Assembly (NCBI RefSeq): GCF_001613385.1
Contig: NZ_BDCG01000005.1
Location: 1 to 64,000, forward strand
Length of the DNA stretch: 64,000 bases
Direction of reading: 5' to 3'
Origin: Nocardia flavorosea NBRC 108225
GTDB taxonomy: Bacteria > Actinomycetota > Actinomycetes > Mycobacteriales > Mycobacteriaceae
The notes under the pieces are model-generated. The model searched no databases and was not told where the DNA came from. It saw only the letters and a program-made list of their open reading frames with translations. The position numbers and the translations under genes were made by a program. Below, one piece after another: positions 9,302 through 18,299 of the stretch (position 1 is its first letter; each line of letters opens with the position of its first letter).

Positions 9302-9538
9302 GTGGCACGTGTCGTGGTCGAGGTGATGCCGAAGGCCGAGATCCTGGATCCGCAGGGGCAGGCCATAGCCGGCGCGCTACCGCGCCTGGGATTCGAAGGC
9401 GTCACCGATGTCCGGCAGGGCAAACGGTTCGAACTCGAGGTCGGCGACGATATGAGCGACGACCAGATCGCGGCGATCGCCGAATCGCTGCTGGCCAACA
9501 CCGTGATCGAGGACTGGAAGGTGGTGCGCGTCTCGTGA
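9302..9538 (+). CDS. purS: Phosphoribosylformylglycinamidine synthase subunit PurS
   Basis: A 79-residue protein of the small PurS family, the structural partner that holds PurQ and PurL in the FGAM synthase complex. It has typical features: [19 protein letters not shown] at the start and [12 protein letters not shown] near the end. The GTG start is set by the GTGAGGAG ribosome site about 10 bases upstream and by family length; the frame runs 15 codons further upstream. Its stop overlaps the purQ start (GTGA), implying coupled translation. Confidence 0.96.
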   Translation: MARVVVEVMPKAEILDPQGQAIAGALPRLGFEGVTDVRQGKRFELEVGDDMSDDQIAAIAESLLANTVIEDWKVVRVS

Positions 9539-10212
9539 CCGCCCGTATCGGGGTCATCACCTTCCCGGGCACCCTCGACGATGTGGACGCCGCCCGCGCC
9601 GTGCGGCTGGCCGGCGCCGAAGCGGTGAACCTCTGGCACGCCGATGCCGACCTCAAAGGCGTGGACGCGGTCGTGGTCCCCGGCGGTTTCTCCTACGGCG
9701 ACTATCTGCGCTGCGGTGCCATCGCCCGGTTCGCCCCCGTGATGGGCACCGTGATCGAGGCGGCCGGCAAAGGTATGCCGGTACTCGGTATCTGCAACGG
9801 TTTCCAGGTGCTGTGCGAGGCCGGGCTGCTGCCCGGTGCGCTCACCCGCAACGAGGGCCTGCATTTCATCTGCCGCGACCAATGGCTGCGGGTCGAGGCC
9901 ACCGATACCGCCTGGACCTCCCGCTACGAACCCGGCGCGCAGATCCTGGTCCCGCTGAAATCGGGCGAGGGCCGCTACCAGGCGTCGCAGCCGGTGCTCG
10001 ACGAACTCGAGGGCGAGGGCCGGGTGGTGTTCCGCTACGAAGGCGACAACCCCAACGGCTCGCAGCGCTCGATCGCGGGAATCGCCTCGGCGAACAAGCG
10101 GGTCGTGGGGCTCATGCCGCACCCCGAACACGCCACCGAGGCGCTCACCGGTCCGAGTGACGACGGGCTGGGGTTGTTCCTGTCTGCCTTGGATGTCTTG
10201 GTTGCTTCCTGA
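9535..10212 (+). CDS. purQ: Phosphoribosylformylglycinamidine synthase, glutaminase subunit PurQ
   Basis: A 225-residue class I glutamine amidotransferase that supplies ammonia to PurL. The nucleophile Cys is in [20 protein letters not shown]; the His/Glu pair is in [29 protein letters not shown] and [16 protein letters not shown] are family-specific. It overlaps purS by four bases. PurL lies 2.5 kb downstream, separated by a toxin-antitoxin remnant and an aminopeptidase, as the purine genes are scattered in this lineage. Confidence 0.97.
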   Translation: MTARIGVITFPGTLDDVDAARAVRLAGAEAVNLWHADADLKGVDAVVVPGGFSYGDYLRCGAIARFAPVMGTVIEAAGKGMPVLGICNGFQVLCEAGLLPGALTRNEGLHFICRDQWLRVEATDTAWTSRYEPGAQILVPLKSGEGRYQASQPVLDELEGEGRVVFRYEGDNPNGSQRSIAGIASANKRVVGLMPHPEHATEALTGPSDDGLGLFLSALDVLVAS

Positions 10213-10320
10213 ATCGGTGCCCGGTGGGGAATCGGTGTTCGGTGTCGCGAATAGCGTGGTCAGGGTCTCGGACGCACCTAACGGTATGACTCGGTAATAC
10301 CGGGCCGGTAAGCTGCTTTC

Positions 10321-10578
10321 GTGAAAAAGATCACGATCAGCATCCCGGACGAGATCGCAGAAAAGGCTGCTCGCGCCGTCGACTCCGGCGATGCCTCCTC
10401 GGTGTCGGCGTGGTTCGCTGATCTGGCCCGCCGCGAACCCGACTGGGCTGCCGCCGCCGAAATCTTCGCCGAACTCGCCGTCGAGGCCGGGGTAACCGGC
10501 GCCGATCGCGAATGGGCTGCCGGCGTGTTCGATGAGATCGATGCCGAGCACTCCGATCCCCTCGGCGGCGCGGCGTGA
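10321..10578 (+). CDS. Antitoxin-like protein of a VapBC-type pair
   Basis: An 85-residue acidic protein. The N-terminus MKKITISIPDEIAEKAARAV looks like a ribbon-helix-helix DNA-binding strand plus helix (ParD/VapB type). The acidic C-terminal half would be the toxin-binding part. GTG start; the stop overlaps the GTG of the PIN-domain gene (GTGA), the usual layout of a toxin-antitoxin operon. It lies between purQ and the M18 aminopeptidase, where M. tuberculosis has other genes, so the pair is likely an insertion. Confidence 0.75.
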   Translation: MKKITISIPDEIAEKAARAVDSGDASSVSAWFADLARREPDWAAAAEIFAELAVEAGVTGADREWAAGVFDEIDAEHSDPLGGAA

Positions 10579-10947
10579 TCGTTCTCGATACCGGTGCGCT
10601 GATCGGACTCGGGAAAGGCAAGCCTCGCGCTGTCGGGCTGCTCGCGGAAGCCGCCCGCCGGAGAACCCGAATCGTCGTACCGGCAACGGTGCTGGCGCAA
10701 TCGTGGCGCAATGATCCCCGGCAGCATCCGATTCGACGATTGTTGAAAACAGATACGGTGAGCATCATTGCGCTCGACGAGGCGGCCGCCGTCGCCATCG
10801 GCGTGGTGCTTGCCGCGTCCGGTACCGCCGACATGGTGGACGCTCACGTGATCGTGGCCGCCAGGGCCCTGCGCCGACCGCGTCGTCACCTCCGACCCGG
10901 ACGACTTGACCGCGCTCGACCCGGCGGTGCGGCTGGTGGTGGTCTGA
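10575..10947 (+). pseudogene. PIN-domain (VapC-like) toxin, frameshifted near the 3' end
   Basis: The frame starts as a normal PIN RNase toxin (MIVLDTGALIGLG with the first catalytic Asp; ADMVDAHVIVAARAL with a later one). At about 10878-10884 it shifts: the original frame continues as an Arg-rich run into the next gene, whereas the +1 frame continues as [21 protein letters not shown] and stops at 10945-10947, exactly the expected PIN end including the last acidic motif. One extra base (or two missing) in CGACCGCGTC explains this. It is either an inactivated toxin or a sequencing error. Repaired, it would be about 124 residues. Confidence 0.75.
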
Positions 10948-10981
10948 CAGATCTTCATGTGGCACGCATAAGGTCACTCTT

Positions 10982-12262
10982 ATGCCGAGTTCTGCTACCG
11001 CGGCTTCGGCCGCCGGGCTGTGCGCCTTCATCGATGCTTCTCCTTCGCCGTTCCACGTTTGCCGGACCATCGCCGAAGATCTGGACAGGAACGGTTTCGT
11101 TCGTCTCGACGAGACGCAGCCCTGGCCCACCGCAGGTGGCAGGTATTACGTCGTACGGGGTGGTTCGCTCGTCGCCTGGGCCGATCCGGCGCGGACCGGC
11201 CCCTTCCGGGTTGTCGGGGCGCATACCGACAGCCCCAACCTGCGAGTCAAACAGCACCCTGATCTGTCGGTGGCCGGATGGCAGCTGGTGCGGCTGGAAC
11301 CGTACGGCGGGGCCTGGCTGAATTCGTGGCTGGATCGGGAACTGGGAATTTCCGGGCGGCTCAGTGTGCGGGAGGGCAACAGGCTCGCCGAGCGGCTCGT
11401 GCGGATCGACGAGCCGATCCTGCGTGTCCCGCAGCTGGCCATCCACCTCTCCGAGGATCGGCGCGGGGTGACGCTCGACCCGCAGCGTCATCTGAACGCG
11501 ATCTGGGGCGTGGGCGGCGAACCCGCGTCCTTCCTGGACTATGTGGCCGAAGCCGCCGGGGTGGATCCCGCGGCCGTGCTCGGATGGGAACTGATGACCC
11601 ACGATCTTGCGGCGAGCCGGGTGATCGGCGCGGGCCAGGATCTGATCAGCGCGCCGCGGTTGGACAACCAGGGCACCTGCTACGCCGGTCTGCAGGCGTT
11701 CCGTACGGCGGTGGACAACCCGGGCGCCGCGGTTCCGGTGCTCGCGGTATTCGATCACGAGGAGGTCGGCAGCCAATCCGACCGCGGTGCCCAGTCCGAA
11801 CTGCTGTCCACGGTGCTGGAACGGATCGTGCTGGCGCGGGGCGGCGGTCGCGCCGATTTCCTGGCCGCGATGGCGGGGTCTGTGTGCGCGTCCGGTGATA
11901 TGGCTCATGCCACCCACCCGAACTATCCGGAGCGGCACGAGCCCGCGCACGGGATCGCGATCAACGGCGGACCGGTGCTCAAGGTCAACCAGAATCTGCG
12001 CTACGCGACCGATGCGGTCGGTGCAGGCGCGTTCGCGCTGGCGTGCGCGCAGGCGGGCGTCCCGATGCAGCGGTATGTGCATCGGGCCGATCTGCCGTGC
12101 GGATCCACCATCGGCCCGATGACCGCTGCCCGCACCGGTATGCCGACCGTGGATATCGGCGCACCGCAGCTGGCGATGCACTCGGCGCGGGAAATGATGG
12201 GCGTCGCCGATATCACCGCGTACGCCGCGGCACTGGCCGCCTTCCTCGCACCCGAGAACTGA
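10982..12262 (+). CDS. pepC: M18-family aminopeptidase
   Basis: A 426-residue zinc aminopeptidase (aspartyl aminopeptidase family; M. tuberculosis Rv0800). Visible metal and catalytic motifs are [14 protein letters not shown] (H), [16 protein letters not shown] (D), [17 protein letters not shown] (EE pair), [16 protein letters not shown] (D and H) and [25 protein letters not shown] (final H). It probably trims cytosolic peptides with acidic N-termini. The ATG start is directly after the toxin remnant, in the usual mycobacterial position between purQ and purL. Confidence 0.94.
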   Translation: MPSSATAASAAGLCAFIDASPSPFHVCRTIAEDLDRNGFVRLDETQPWPTAGGRYYVVRGGSLVAWADPARTGPFRVVGAHTDSPNLRVKQHPDLSVAGWQLVRLEPYGGAWLNSWLDRELGISGRLSVREGNRLAERLVRIDEPILRVPQLAIHLSEDRRGVTLDPQRHLNAIWGVGGEPASFLDYVAEAAGVDPAAVLGWELMTHDLAASRVIGAGQDLISAPRLDNQGTCYAGLQAFRTAVDNPGAAVPVLAVFDHEEVGSQSDRGAQSELLSTVLERIVLARGGGRADFLAAMAGSVCASGDMAHATHPNYPERHEPAHGIAINGGPVLKVNQNLRYATDAVGAGAFALACAQAGVPMQRYVHRADLPCGSTIGPMTAARTGMPTVDIGAPQLAMHSAREMMGVADITAYAAALAAFLAPEN

Positions 12263-12669
12263 TCCGGACGACGCCGGAAACAATCGCTCCGCTCGGGGCG
12301 CTGCGCCGTGCACCGCCTTCGTGCTACCGGTAGGGCGGGCCGGGGATTTACCCCGTCGGTTCGGCGGTGGTCCGCGGCCGCGCCCGGTAGTTCGGGCGGT
12401 GACCGGGCAGCGCTCGGCCCCGGCTCGATGACCGGGGCGTCGGCGGCAATGGGGCCGGGAATGTGCGCGGCGCAGGTGAACGTAAGATTCGTGCTGGATC
12501 AAACCTGTCGGGGCCCCGCCGTCGAGGCCCTGTGTTCCGGCCCCACCCGTGTTCCCGATATCCCGCGGCGTCGACGCGAAAAAGCAGCCGTGGAATGCCC
12601 GGATACGCGACCCGGACCGGAGCCCGCGCGCGCCGGCGCGCCAACCTACGAAAGGATCCTGGTAATCCC
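12263..12669 (+). other. Intergenic region upstream of purL
   Basis: About 407 bases without a supported gene. The purL frame is open back to 12463, but that stretch encodes an Arg/Pro-rich sequence unlike PurL. A -10-like TAAGAT occurs near 12483. The purL ribosome site GAAAGGA is about 18 bases before its GTG. No other signal seen. Confidence 0.5.
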
Positions 12670-14961
12670 GTGACTGAGCAGGTCGATACGGTCGCCATCG
12701 CCGCCGCACATCCGGATACGCCGCAGCCGTACGCCGAGCTCGGCCTCAAGGACGACGAATACGCCCGGATCCGGGAAATTCTGGGTCGCCGGCCCACCGA
12801 TGCCGAGCTGGCCATGTATTCGGTGATGTGGAGCGAGCACTGCTCCTACAAATCCTCGAAGGTGCACCTGCGCTATTTCGGGGAGACCACCACCGACGAG
12901 ATGCGCGCCTCGATGCTTGCGGGTATCGGTGAGAACGCGGGTGTGGTCGATATCGGTGACGGCTGGGCGGTCACCTTCAAGGTGGAGAGTCACAACCATC
13001 CCTCGTATGTCGAGCCGTACCAGGGCGCGGCCACGGGGGTCGGCGGAATCGTCCGCGACATCATGGCGATGGGTGCGCGGCCGATCGCGGTCATGGACCA
13101 GCTGCGGTTCGGCGCCGCGGATGCCGCGGACACCCGCCGGGTCGTCGACGGTGTGGTGCGCGGTATCGGCGGGTACGGCAACTCGCTCGGACTGCCGAAT
13201 ATCGGTGGCGAGACCGTGTTCGATGCCTCCTACCAGGGCAATCCGCTGGTGAACGCGCTGTGCGCGGGTGCCATGCGGGTGGAAGATCTGCATCTGGCGT
13301 TCGCGTCCGGCGCCGGTAACAAGATCATCCTGTTCGGTGCGCGTACCGGCCTCGACGGTATCGGCGGCGTCTCGGTGCTCGCCTCGGACACCTTCTCCGG
13401 CGATGAATCCGGTACCGGTCGCAAGAAGCTGCCGAGCGTGCAGGTGGGTGACCCGTTCACCGAAAAAGTCCTCATCGAATGCTGTCTCGAGCTGTACCAC
13501 GCCGGACTGGTCGTGGGGATCCAGGACCTCGGCGGTGCCGGACTGGCCTGCGCGACCTCCGAGCTTGCCGCCGCCGGTGACGGCGGAATGCGGATCGAGC
13601 TCGACCGGGTGCCGCTGCGGGCCGCCGATATGACCCCGGCCGAAATCCTGTCCAGCGAATCGCAGGAACGGATGTGCGCGGTCGTCACGCCGGAGAACGT
13701 CGATGCGTTCCTCGCGGTCTGCGCCAAATGGGATGTGCTCGCCACCGTAATCGGTGAGGTCACCGACGGTGAGCGGCTCGAAATCAGCTGGTACGGGGAA
13801 ACCGTGCTGGATGTTCCGCCACGCACTGTGGCGCACGAAGGTCCGGTGTACGAGCGCCCCGTCCAGCGCCCCGGCACCCAGGACGCCCTCAACGCCGACA
13901 CCCCCGACAACCTGCCCCGGCCGAAAACCGCCGAGGAACTGCGCGACACCCTGCTGAAGATGGTGTCGAGCCCGCAGCTCTGCAGCCGCCGCTGGATCAC
14001 CGAACAGTACGACCGCTACGTCCGGGGTAACACAGTCCTCGCCGAATACGCCGACGCCGGCGTGATCCGGGTGGACGAGGGAACCGGGCGCGGTATCGCG
14101 CTGGCCACCGACGCCAACGGCCACTACACCAAGCTCGACCCCTACACCGGCGCGCGGCTGGCGCTGGCCGAGGCGTACCGCAATGTCGCCACCACCGGCG
14201 CCACCCCGAAGGCCGTCACCAACTGCCTGAACTTCGGGTCGCCGGAGGATCCCGGCGTGATGTGGCAGTTCCAGCAGGCCGTACGCGGACTCGCCGACGG
14301 CTGCGCCGAACTCGGCATCCCGGTGACCGGTGGCAATGTCAGCTTCTACAACCAGACCGGAGAGAACGCCATCCTGCCGACCCCCGTGGTGGGTGTGCTC
14401 GGTGTGATCGACGATGTGCACCGGCGTATTCCGACCGGCCTCGGCCTGGAGCCGGGGGAGACCCTGATCCTGCTGGGCGATACGCGGGACGAATTCGGTG
14501 GCTCGGTCTGGGCGCAGGTCGCACACGATCACCTGGGCGGATTGCCGCCGCAGGTGGATCTCGCCCGGGAGAAGCTGCTGGCGGAGGTGCTCACCGCCGG
14601 GTCCCGCGACGGCATGATCAGCGCCGCCCACGATCTGTCCGAGGGCGGTCTGGCCCAGGCCGTGGTCGAAGCCGCGCTGGCCGGCGAGACCGGCTGCCGC
14701 ATCCTGCTGCCGGAGGATGCCGACCCGTTCGTCGCGCTGTTCTCCGAATCGGCGGGCCGGGTACTGGTCGCGGTGCCGCGGTCGGAGGAGACCCGGTTCA
14801 CCCGGATGTGCACCGCCCGCGAACTGCCGTGGGTGCGGATCGGTGTGGTGGACCAGGGCTCGGATTCGATCGAGGTCCAGGGCCAGTTCTCCGTACCGAT
14901 GACCGAACTCCGCGCCGCCTACGAGGGCACGCTACCGGCCCTTTTCGGCGGCCACGCCTGA
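12670..14961 (+). CDS. purL: Phosphoribosylformylglycinamidine synthase, large subunit PurL
   Basis: A 763-residue small-type PurL that works with PurS and PurQ, converting FGAR, ATP and glutamine to FGAM. Signatures: [51 protein letters not shown], the glycine-rich [18 protein letters not shown] and the C-terminal half repeat with [10 protein letters not shown] and [15 protein letters not shown]. The GTG at [10 protein letters not shown] is taken as start. Length is as expected for the three-subunit enzyme. Confidence 0.97.
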   Translation: MTEQVDTVAIAAAHPDTPQPYAELGLKDDEYARIREILGRRPTDAELAMYSVMWSEHCSYKSSKVHLRYFGETTTDEMRASMLAGIGENAGVVDIGDGWAVTFKVESHNHPSYVEPYQGAATGVGGIVRDIMAMGARPIAVMDQLRFGAADAADTRRVVDGVVRGIGGYGNSLGLPNIGGETVFDASYQGNPLVNALCAGAMRVEDLHLAFASGAGNKIILFGARTGLDGIGGVSVLASDTFSGDESGTGRKKLPSVQVGDPFTEKVLIECCLELYHAGLVVGIQDLGGAGLACATSELAAAGDGGMRIELDRVPLRAADMTPAEILSSESQERMCAVVTPENVDAFLAVCAKWDVLATVIGEVTDGERLEISWYGETVLDVPPRTVAHEGPVYERPVQRPGTQDALNADTPDNLPRPKTAEELRDTLLKMVSSPQLCSRRWITEQYDRYVRGNTVLAEYADAGVIRVDEGTGRGIALATDANGHYTKLDPYTGARLALAEAYRNVATTGATPKAVTNCLNFGSPEDPGVMWQFQQAVRGLADGCAELGIPVTGGNVSFYNQTGENAILPTPVVGVLGVIDDVHRRIPTGLGLEPGETLILLGDTRDEFGGSVWAQVAHDHLGGLPPQVDLAREKLLAEVLTAGSRDGMISAAHDLSEGGLAQAVVEAALAGETGCRILLPEDADPFVALFSESAGRVLVAVPRSEETRFTRMCTARELPWVRIGVVDQGSDSIEVQGQFSVPMTELRAAYEGTLPALFGGHA

Positions 14962-15037
14962 TTCCGGGGCGGGCGTGCCACGCCGGAGGTGACCCGGGCC
15001 ACCTGCCGGTACCGGTTACGCCCGCCATACTGGATAA

Positions 15038-16777
15038 GTGCTGGAGACCGCGAACACAGTGACCCGATTGCGGTCGCGCTGTATCGCGATGATCGAGCGC
15101 ACCGAGCGGATCGTCGACCTGAACTATGTGGGTCTGGTGGTCGCGACGGTGTTCTTCGCGCTCTCGATGACGCCGTCGCTGCTGCCGCGCGACTGGATGT
15201 TCCAGGGCCTGATCAGCGGGATCAACGCGGCCATCGGCTACGGCGTGGGGTGCCTGCTCGAATGGCTTTTCCGGTTGTGGATCCGGCCCCGGCTCACCCG
15301 GATTCCCGCCCCGCCCCGCTGGACTCGGTACGCGCTGAAATCCGCGGTATTGCTGAGTGCCGCGCTGGGGGCGGCCTACATGCTCGTCCAATCGGCGCAC
15401 TGGCAGCGGGAAATTGCGGCATTGATGGGGATGGAAGGCACCACGACCCCGGCGTATCTACGGACCGGCGGGTTGAGCCTGGCCATCGGCATCCTCGTCG
15501 TCGCCGGGTATCGCACCGTGCGCGAACTCATCCTGTTCTTCGCCCGGCAGTTGAACCGCTGGGTGCGGATACCGCGGGAACTGGCGCCCGCGGCCGGCGC
15601 GCTGGTGCTGGTTCTGCTGGTGGTGACCCTGTTCAACGGTGTGGCCACCCGTGCCTTCTTCGCCGTCGCCAATTCCGCGTTCAGCGTCCGTAACGACACC
15701 ACCTCCGACTACGCGATCCCACCGCGGCTGCCGGAACGGTCCGGCAGCCCGGATTCACTGGCGGCGTGGGACACCCTCGGCTTCGAGGGCCGCTGGTTCG
15801 TATCGCACGGCCCGAGCGCGGAGCGGATCTCCTGGGTCACCGGCCGGCCGGCCCGCGAACCGATCCGCGCCTATATCGGACTCGAATCCGTCGCCGATAC
15901 CGAGCGGACCCAGGCCGAACTCGCCGTCGCGGAACTGGAACGAACCGGTGCCTTCGATCGCGAGGTGCTGGTCGTGGTCACCACCACCGGTACGGGCTGG
16001 GTCAATTCCATGGCGGCCAACGCGATCGAGTACATGTACGGCGGCGATACCGCCATCGTGGCCAGTCAGTATTCGTATCTGCCCAGCGCACTGTCCTTCC
16101 TGGCCGACCGCGGCAAGGCTGCCGCCGCGGGCCGCGAATTGTTCGATGCGGTGTACGAAAGGACCCGCGCCCGCGCGCCCGAAGACCGCCCGAAACTGCT
16201 GGTGTACGGGGAAAGTCTCGGTTCGCAAGGTTCGGAGGCCGCGTTCGACGGACTGGCCGATCTGCGCGCGAAAGTCGACGGTGCGCTCTGGGTCGGCCCG
16301 CCCAACTCCAACCGGCTGTGGCAGCAATTCGTCAGCCGCCGCGACCCGGGCTCGCCGGAGACACGGCCGGTGTACGCCGACGGACTGGTGATCCGGTTCG
16401 CCACCGATGCCGCCGATCTCGGCCGCCCGGGCCCGGAATGGCGGGCCCCGCGAATCGCCTATCTGCAACACGCCTCCGATCCGATCGTCTGGTGGTCGAC
16501 GGATCTCCTCTTCAGCCGTCCGGACTGGCTGTCCGAACCGCGCGGTGTGGATGTCTCCCCGCGGATGCGCTGGGCGCCGCTGGTCACGTTCTGGCAGGTC
16601 TCCGCGGATCTCACGAACGCACAGGGCGTCCGGGACGGGCATGGGCACCGGTACGGGAGCCTCGTCATGGACGCTTGGTCCGCGATCACCCACCCGCCGG
16701 GCTGGAACCCCGAACTGGCCGAACGCGTCAGGCTCGAGATCGAGGCATACGAGGCCTATGAGCGGGAGGTGAAATGA
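15038..16777 (+). CDS. Membrane protein with alpha/beta-hydrolase-9 domain
   Basis: A 579-residue protein like M. tuberculosis Rv1069c (PF10081-type alpha/beta-hydrolase). Four to five hydrophobic segments occupy residues about 28-205 (VGLVVATVFFALSMTP, SAVLLSAALGAAYMLV, GGLSLAIGILVVAGY, AGALVLVLLVVTLFNGVA). The C-terminal half carries a nucleophile-like GESLGSQGSEAAF and an acidic HASDPIVWWS motif. The substrate is unknown. It overlaps the next gene by ATGA, starting a three-gene run of overlapping genes. Confidence 0.82.
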   Translation: MLETANTVTRLRSRCIAMIERTERIVDLNYVGLVVATVFFALSMTPSLLPRDWMFQGLISGINAAIGYGVGCLLEWLFRLWIRPRLTRIPAPPRWTRYALKSAVLLSAALGAAYMLVQSAHWQREIAALMGMEGTTTPAYLRTGGLSLAIGILVVAGYRTVRELILFFARQLNRWVRIPRELAPAAGALVLVLLVVTLFNGVATRAFFAVANSAFSVRNDTTSDYAIPPRLPERSGSPDSLAAWDTLGFEGRWFVSHGPSAERISWVTGRPAREPIRAYIGLESVADTERTQAELAVAELERTGAFDREVLVVVTTTGTGWVNSMAANAIEYMYGGDTAIVASQYSYLPSALSFLADRGKAAAAGRELFDAVYERTRARAPEDRPKLLVYGESLGSQGSEAAFDGLADLRAKVDGALWVGPPNSNRLWQQFVSRRDPGSPETRPVYADGLVIRFATDAADLGRPGPEWRAPRIAYLQHASDPIVWWSTDLLFSRPDWLSEPRGVDVSPRMRWAPLVTFWQVSADLTNAQGVRDGHGHRYGSLVMDAWSAITHPPGWNPELAERVRLEIEAYEAYEREVK

Positions 16778-17451
16778 TCATCCGGGTCGTCGCCGCGGTG
16801 GCCGCGCCGCTGGTGTGGAACAACTGGCTGTTGCCGCGGCTCGCACTGGACCGCCGCGGCCGCACCGCCGCCGGTGCCCTTGCGGCGACCGGATACGCAA
16901 TCACGTTGCGCGGCCGCCCGAATTGGTTCTCCGCCCGCGGAGCCGGCGTCGGGATCGGCTGTGCCGCGCTGGTCGCGGCCGGGTATGCGGCAGCGTTCGC
17001 GGTACCTGCCGTGCGTCGCTCGCTCTCGGGGCCGGGGGACCGCGCGGCGGATGTGGGCACGGTGGAGTGGATCGCGGTGCATATCCCGCTCGGCACCGTC
17101 TACACCGAGGAACTGATCTTCCGTGCCACCCTGGAGCCGTTGCTGGACGAACAATTCGGTGTCCGTGCCGGAACAGCCCTCGGCAGCGCGGCTTTCGGGT
17201 TGTGGCATATCCACCCGGCCCGCGCCGCAGGGGACAGCGTGCTCGGCACGGTGGTTGTCACCGGTGCCGCCGGGTTCGTGTTCGGCACGCTGCGACGGTG
17301 GACGGGCAGTGCCACCGCGCCCGCCTTGCTGCATTGGACAGTGAATGCGGGCGGGGCCCTGTTCGCCCGGCTCGGCTCCGTTCGCGCGGCGCCGGTTTCG
17401 CCGGTTTCCGGTGGGCGCGGACGTCGCGAAAGTGACACACTTCGCCGGTGA
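16774..17451 (+). CDS. CPBP-family intramembrane metalloprotease
   Basis: A 225-residue membrane protein with the CPBP (Rce1/Abi-like) motifs TEELIFRATLEPLL (EE-x3-R), FGLWHIHP and LHWTVNAGG, which carry the Glu and His residues of the membrane-embedded active site. Related M. tuberculosis genes sit near purL (Rv0804). Start and stop overlap both neighbours by four bases (ATGA and GTGA), so the three proteins are probably made together. The C-terminal Arg/Ser tail is not conserved-looking. The substrate is unknown. Confidence 0.83.
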   Translation: MIIRVVAAVAAPLVWNNWLLPRLALDRRGRTAAGALAATGYAITLRGRPNWFSARGAGVGIGCAALVAAGYAAAFAVPAVRRSLSGPGDRAADVGTVEWIAVHIPLGTVYTEELIFRATLEPLLDEQFGVRAGTALGSAAFGLWHIHPARAAGDSVLGTVVVTGAAGFVFGTLRRWTGSATAPALLHWTVNAGGALFARLGSVRAAPVSPVSGGRGRRESDTLRR

Positions 17452-17942
17452 GGTTGATCGACAGCGACGGATACGGTGTGGAGCTCACTGTTGCCGGATA
17501 TCAGTTTCCGGACCATATCGATCCGCGAATCAGGTACAGCTGGCTGATAATCGCCGGCACCGCGAACTGCCCCGAGGGGAACTGGGCCTTCCGCTGGCAG
17601 GCACTGACGCTCGACGATGCGGTCGAACTGGCCGAATGGCTACGTCGTATTGCCGTCGCAGCCGAACCCGGCGGCGACCCGCTACCCGGGCCCGCACGCC
17701 TCGAGTTCACCGAACCCAATCTGAGCTTCACCGCCGTATCCATGGCCGATGCGGTGGAATTGCGGATCGGCCTCGACCTCGAATTCTCCCCGCCGTGGAA
17801 CCGGCGCGTGACGGCAGGCGAGCCCAGCGTGATCACGGCGCGGCTCGGCGCGGCGGAGCTGACGACCGCGGCCGAGGACCTCGGTGCCGAATTGGGCAGT
17901 TATCTGCCGCCCGGTGGCCGCTTGCTCGGCCGCGTCCGCTGA
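17448..17942 (+). CDS. WapI-like small soluble protein
   Basis: A 164-residue protein with GTG start overlapping the CPBP gene. The layout, an N-terminal LIDSDGYGVELTVAGYQFPD, a middle SWLIIAGTANCPEGNWAFRW, then LTLDDAVELAEWLRRIA and LEFTEPNLSFTAV, resembles the WapI-type family (proteins related to an immunity protein for WapA toxins). No toxin gene is nearby, so an immunity role is only an inference; similar proteins are common as orphans in actinobacteria. Confidence 0.6.
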   Translation: MRLIDSDGYGVELTVAGYQFPDHIDPRIRYSWLIIAGTANCPEGNWAFRWQALTLDDAVELAEWLRRIAVAAEPGGDPLPGPARLEFTEPNLSFTAVSMADAVELRIGLDLEFSPPWNRRVTAGEPSVITARLGAAELTTAAEDLGAELGSYLPPGGRLLGRVR

Positions 17943-18299
17943 TTCGTGACCGGGTTGCGCCGGGAGTGCTACACCGGGTGATATCGCCCACGTTGCGCCC
18001 GGCCGTCCACGAGGCTTATGGGTGATCACCCTGATATATCCCTCGGGTAGCTCGCCCCGGCGAGGGAACCGTTCCGGATCACCCGGCCGTACCGCACCGT
18101 TTGTGCAGGTGAAAGGCAGGTTAACTGGGTGGGTCCGGTTATCGGCGCCTGGTTGCCCATGCGCGAGGCGGAGTTGCTGACAGCGCGGTTCGACCGGTCG
18201 ACCGCGCTTGCTGCCGGGGTGCTGATCCGGTGCCGCTTCCGGTACGTGCACCCGTAGAATGTCGGTTGCCCCCACACCCGCCCGACCAGGGAGCGCACG
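17943..18299 (+). promoter_or_regulatory. purF upstream region with promoter and palindromes
   Basis: A 357-base gap with no gene. A good -10 hexamer TAGAAT is at 18255-18260, placing the purF transcript start near 18267, about 30 bases before the GTG. Two palindromes lie upstream: GGGTGATCACCC (18020-18031) and TCGACCGGTCGA (18190-18201) within a longer imperfect one. They may be operators; no regulator can be named. The GGGAG ribosome site precedes the purF GTG. Confidence 0.5.

Noticed and set aside
10948..11321. PIN-toxin frame continuing for another 125 codons
   Set aside because: It runs into the aminopeptidase gene in the wrong frame; it follows only from the frameshift.
12463..12669. 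Upstream extension of purL by 69 codons
   Set aside because: The extension is Arg/Pro-rich and absent from PurL proteins; a GTG with a ribosome site gives the normal length.
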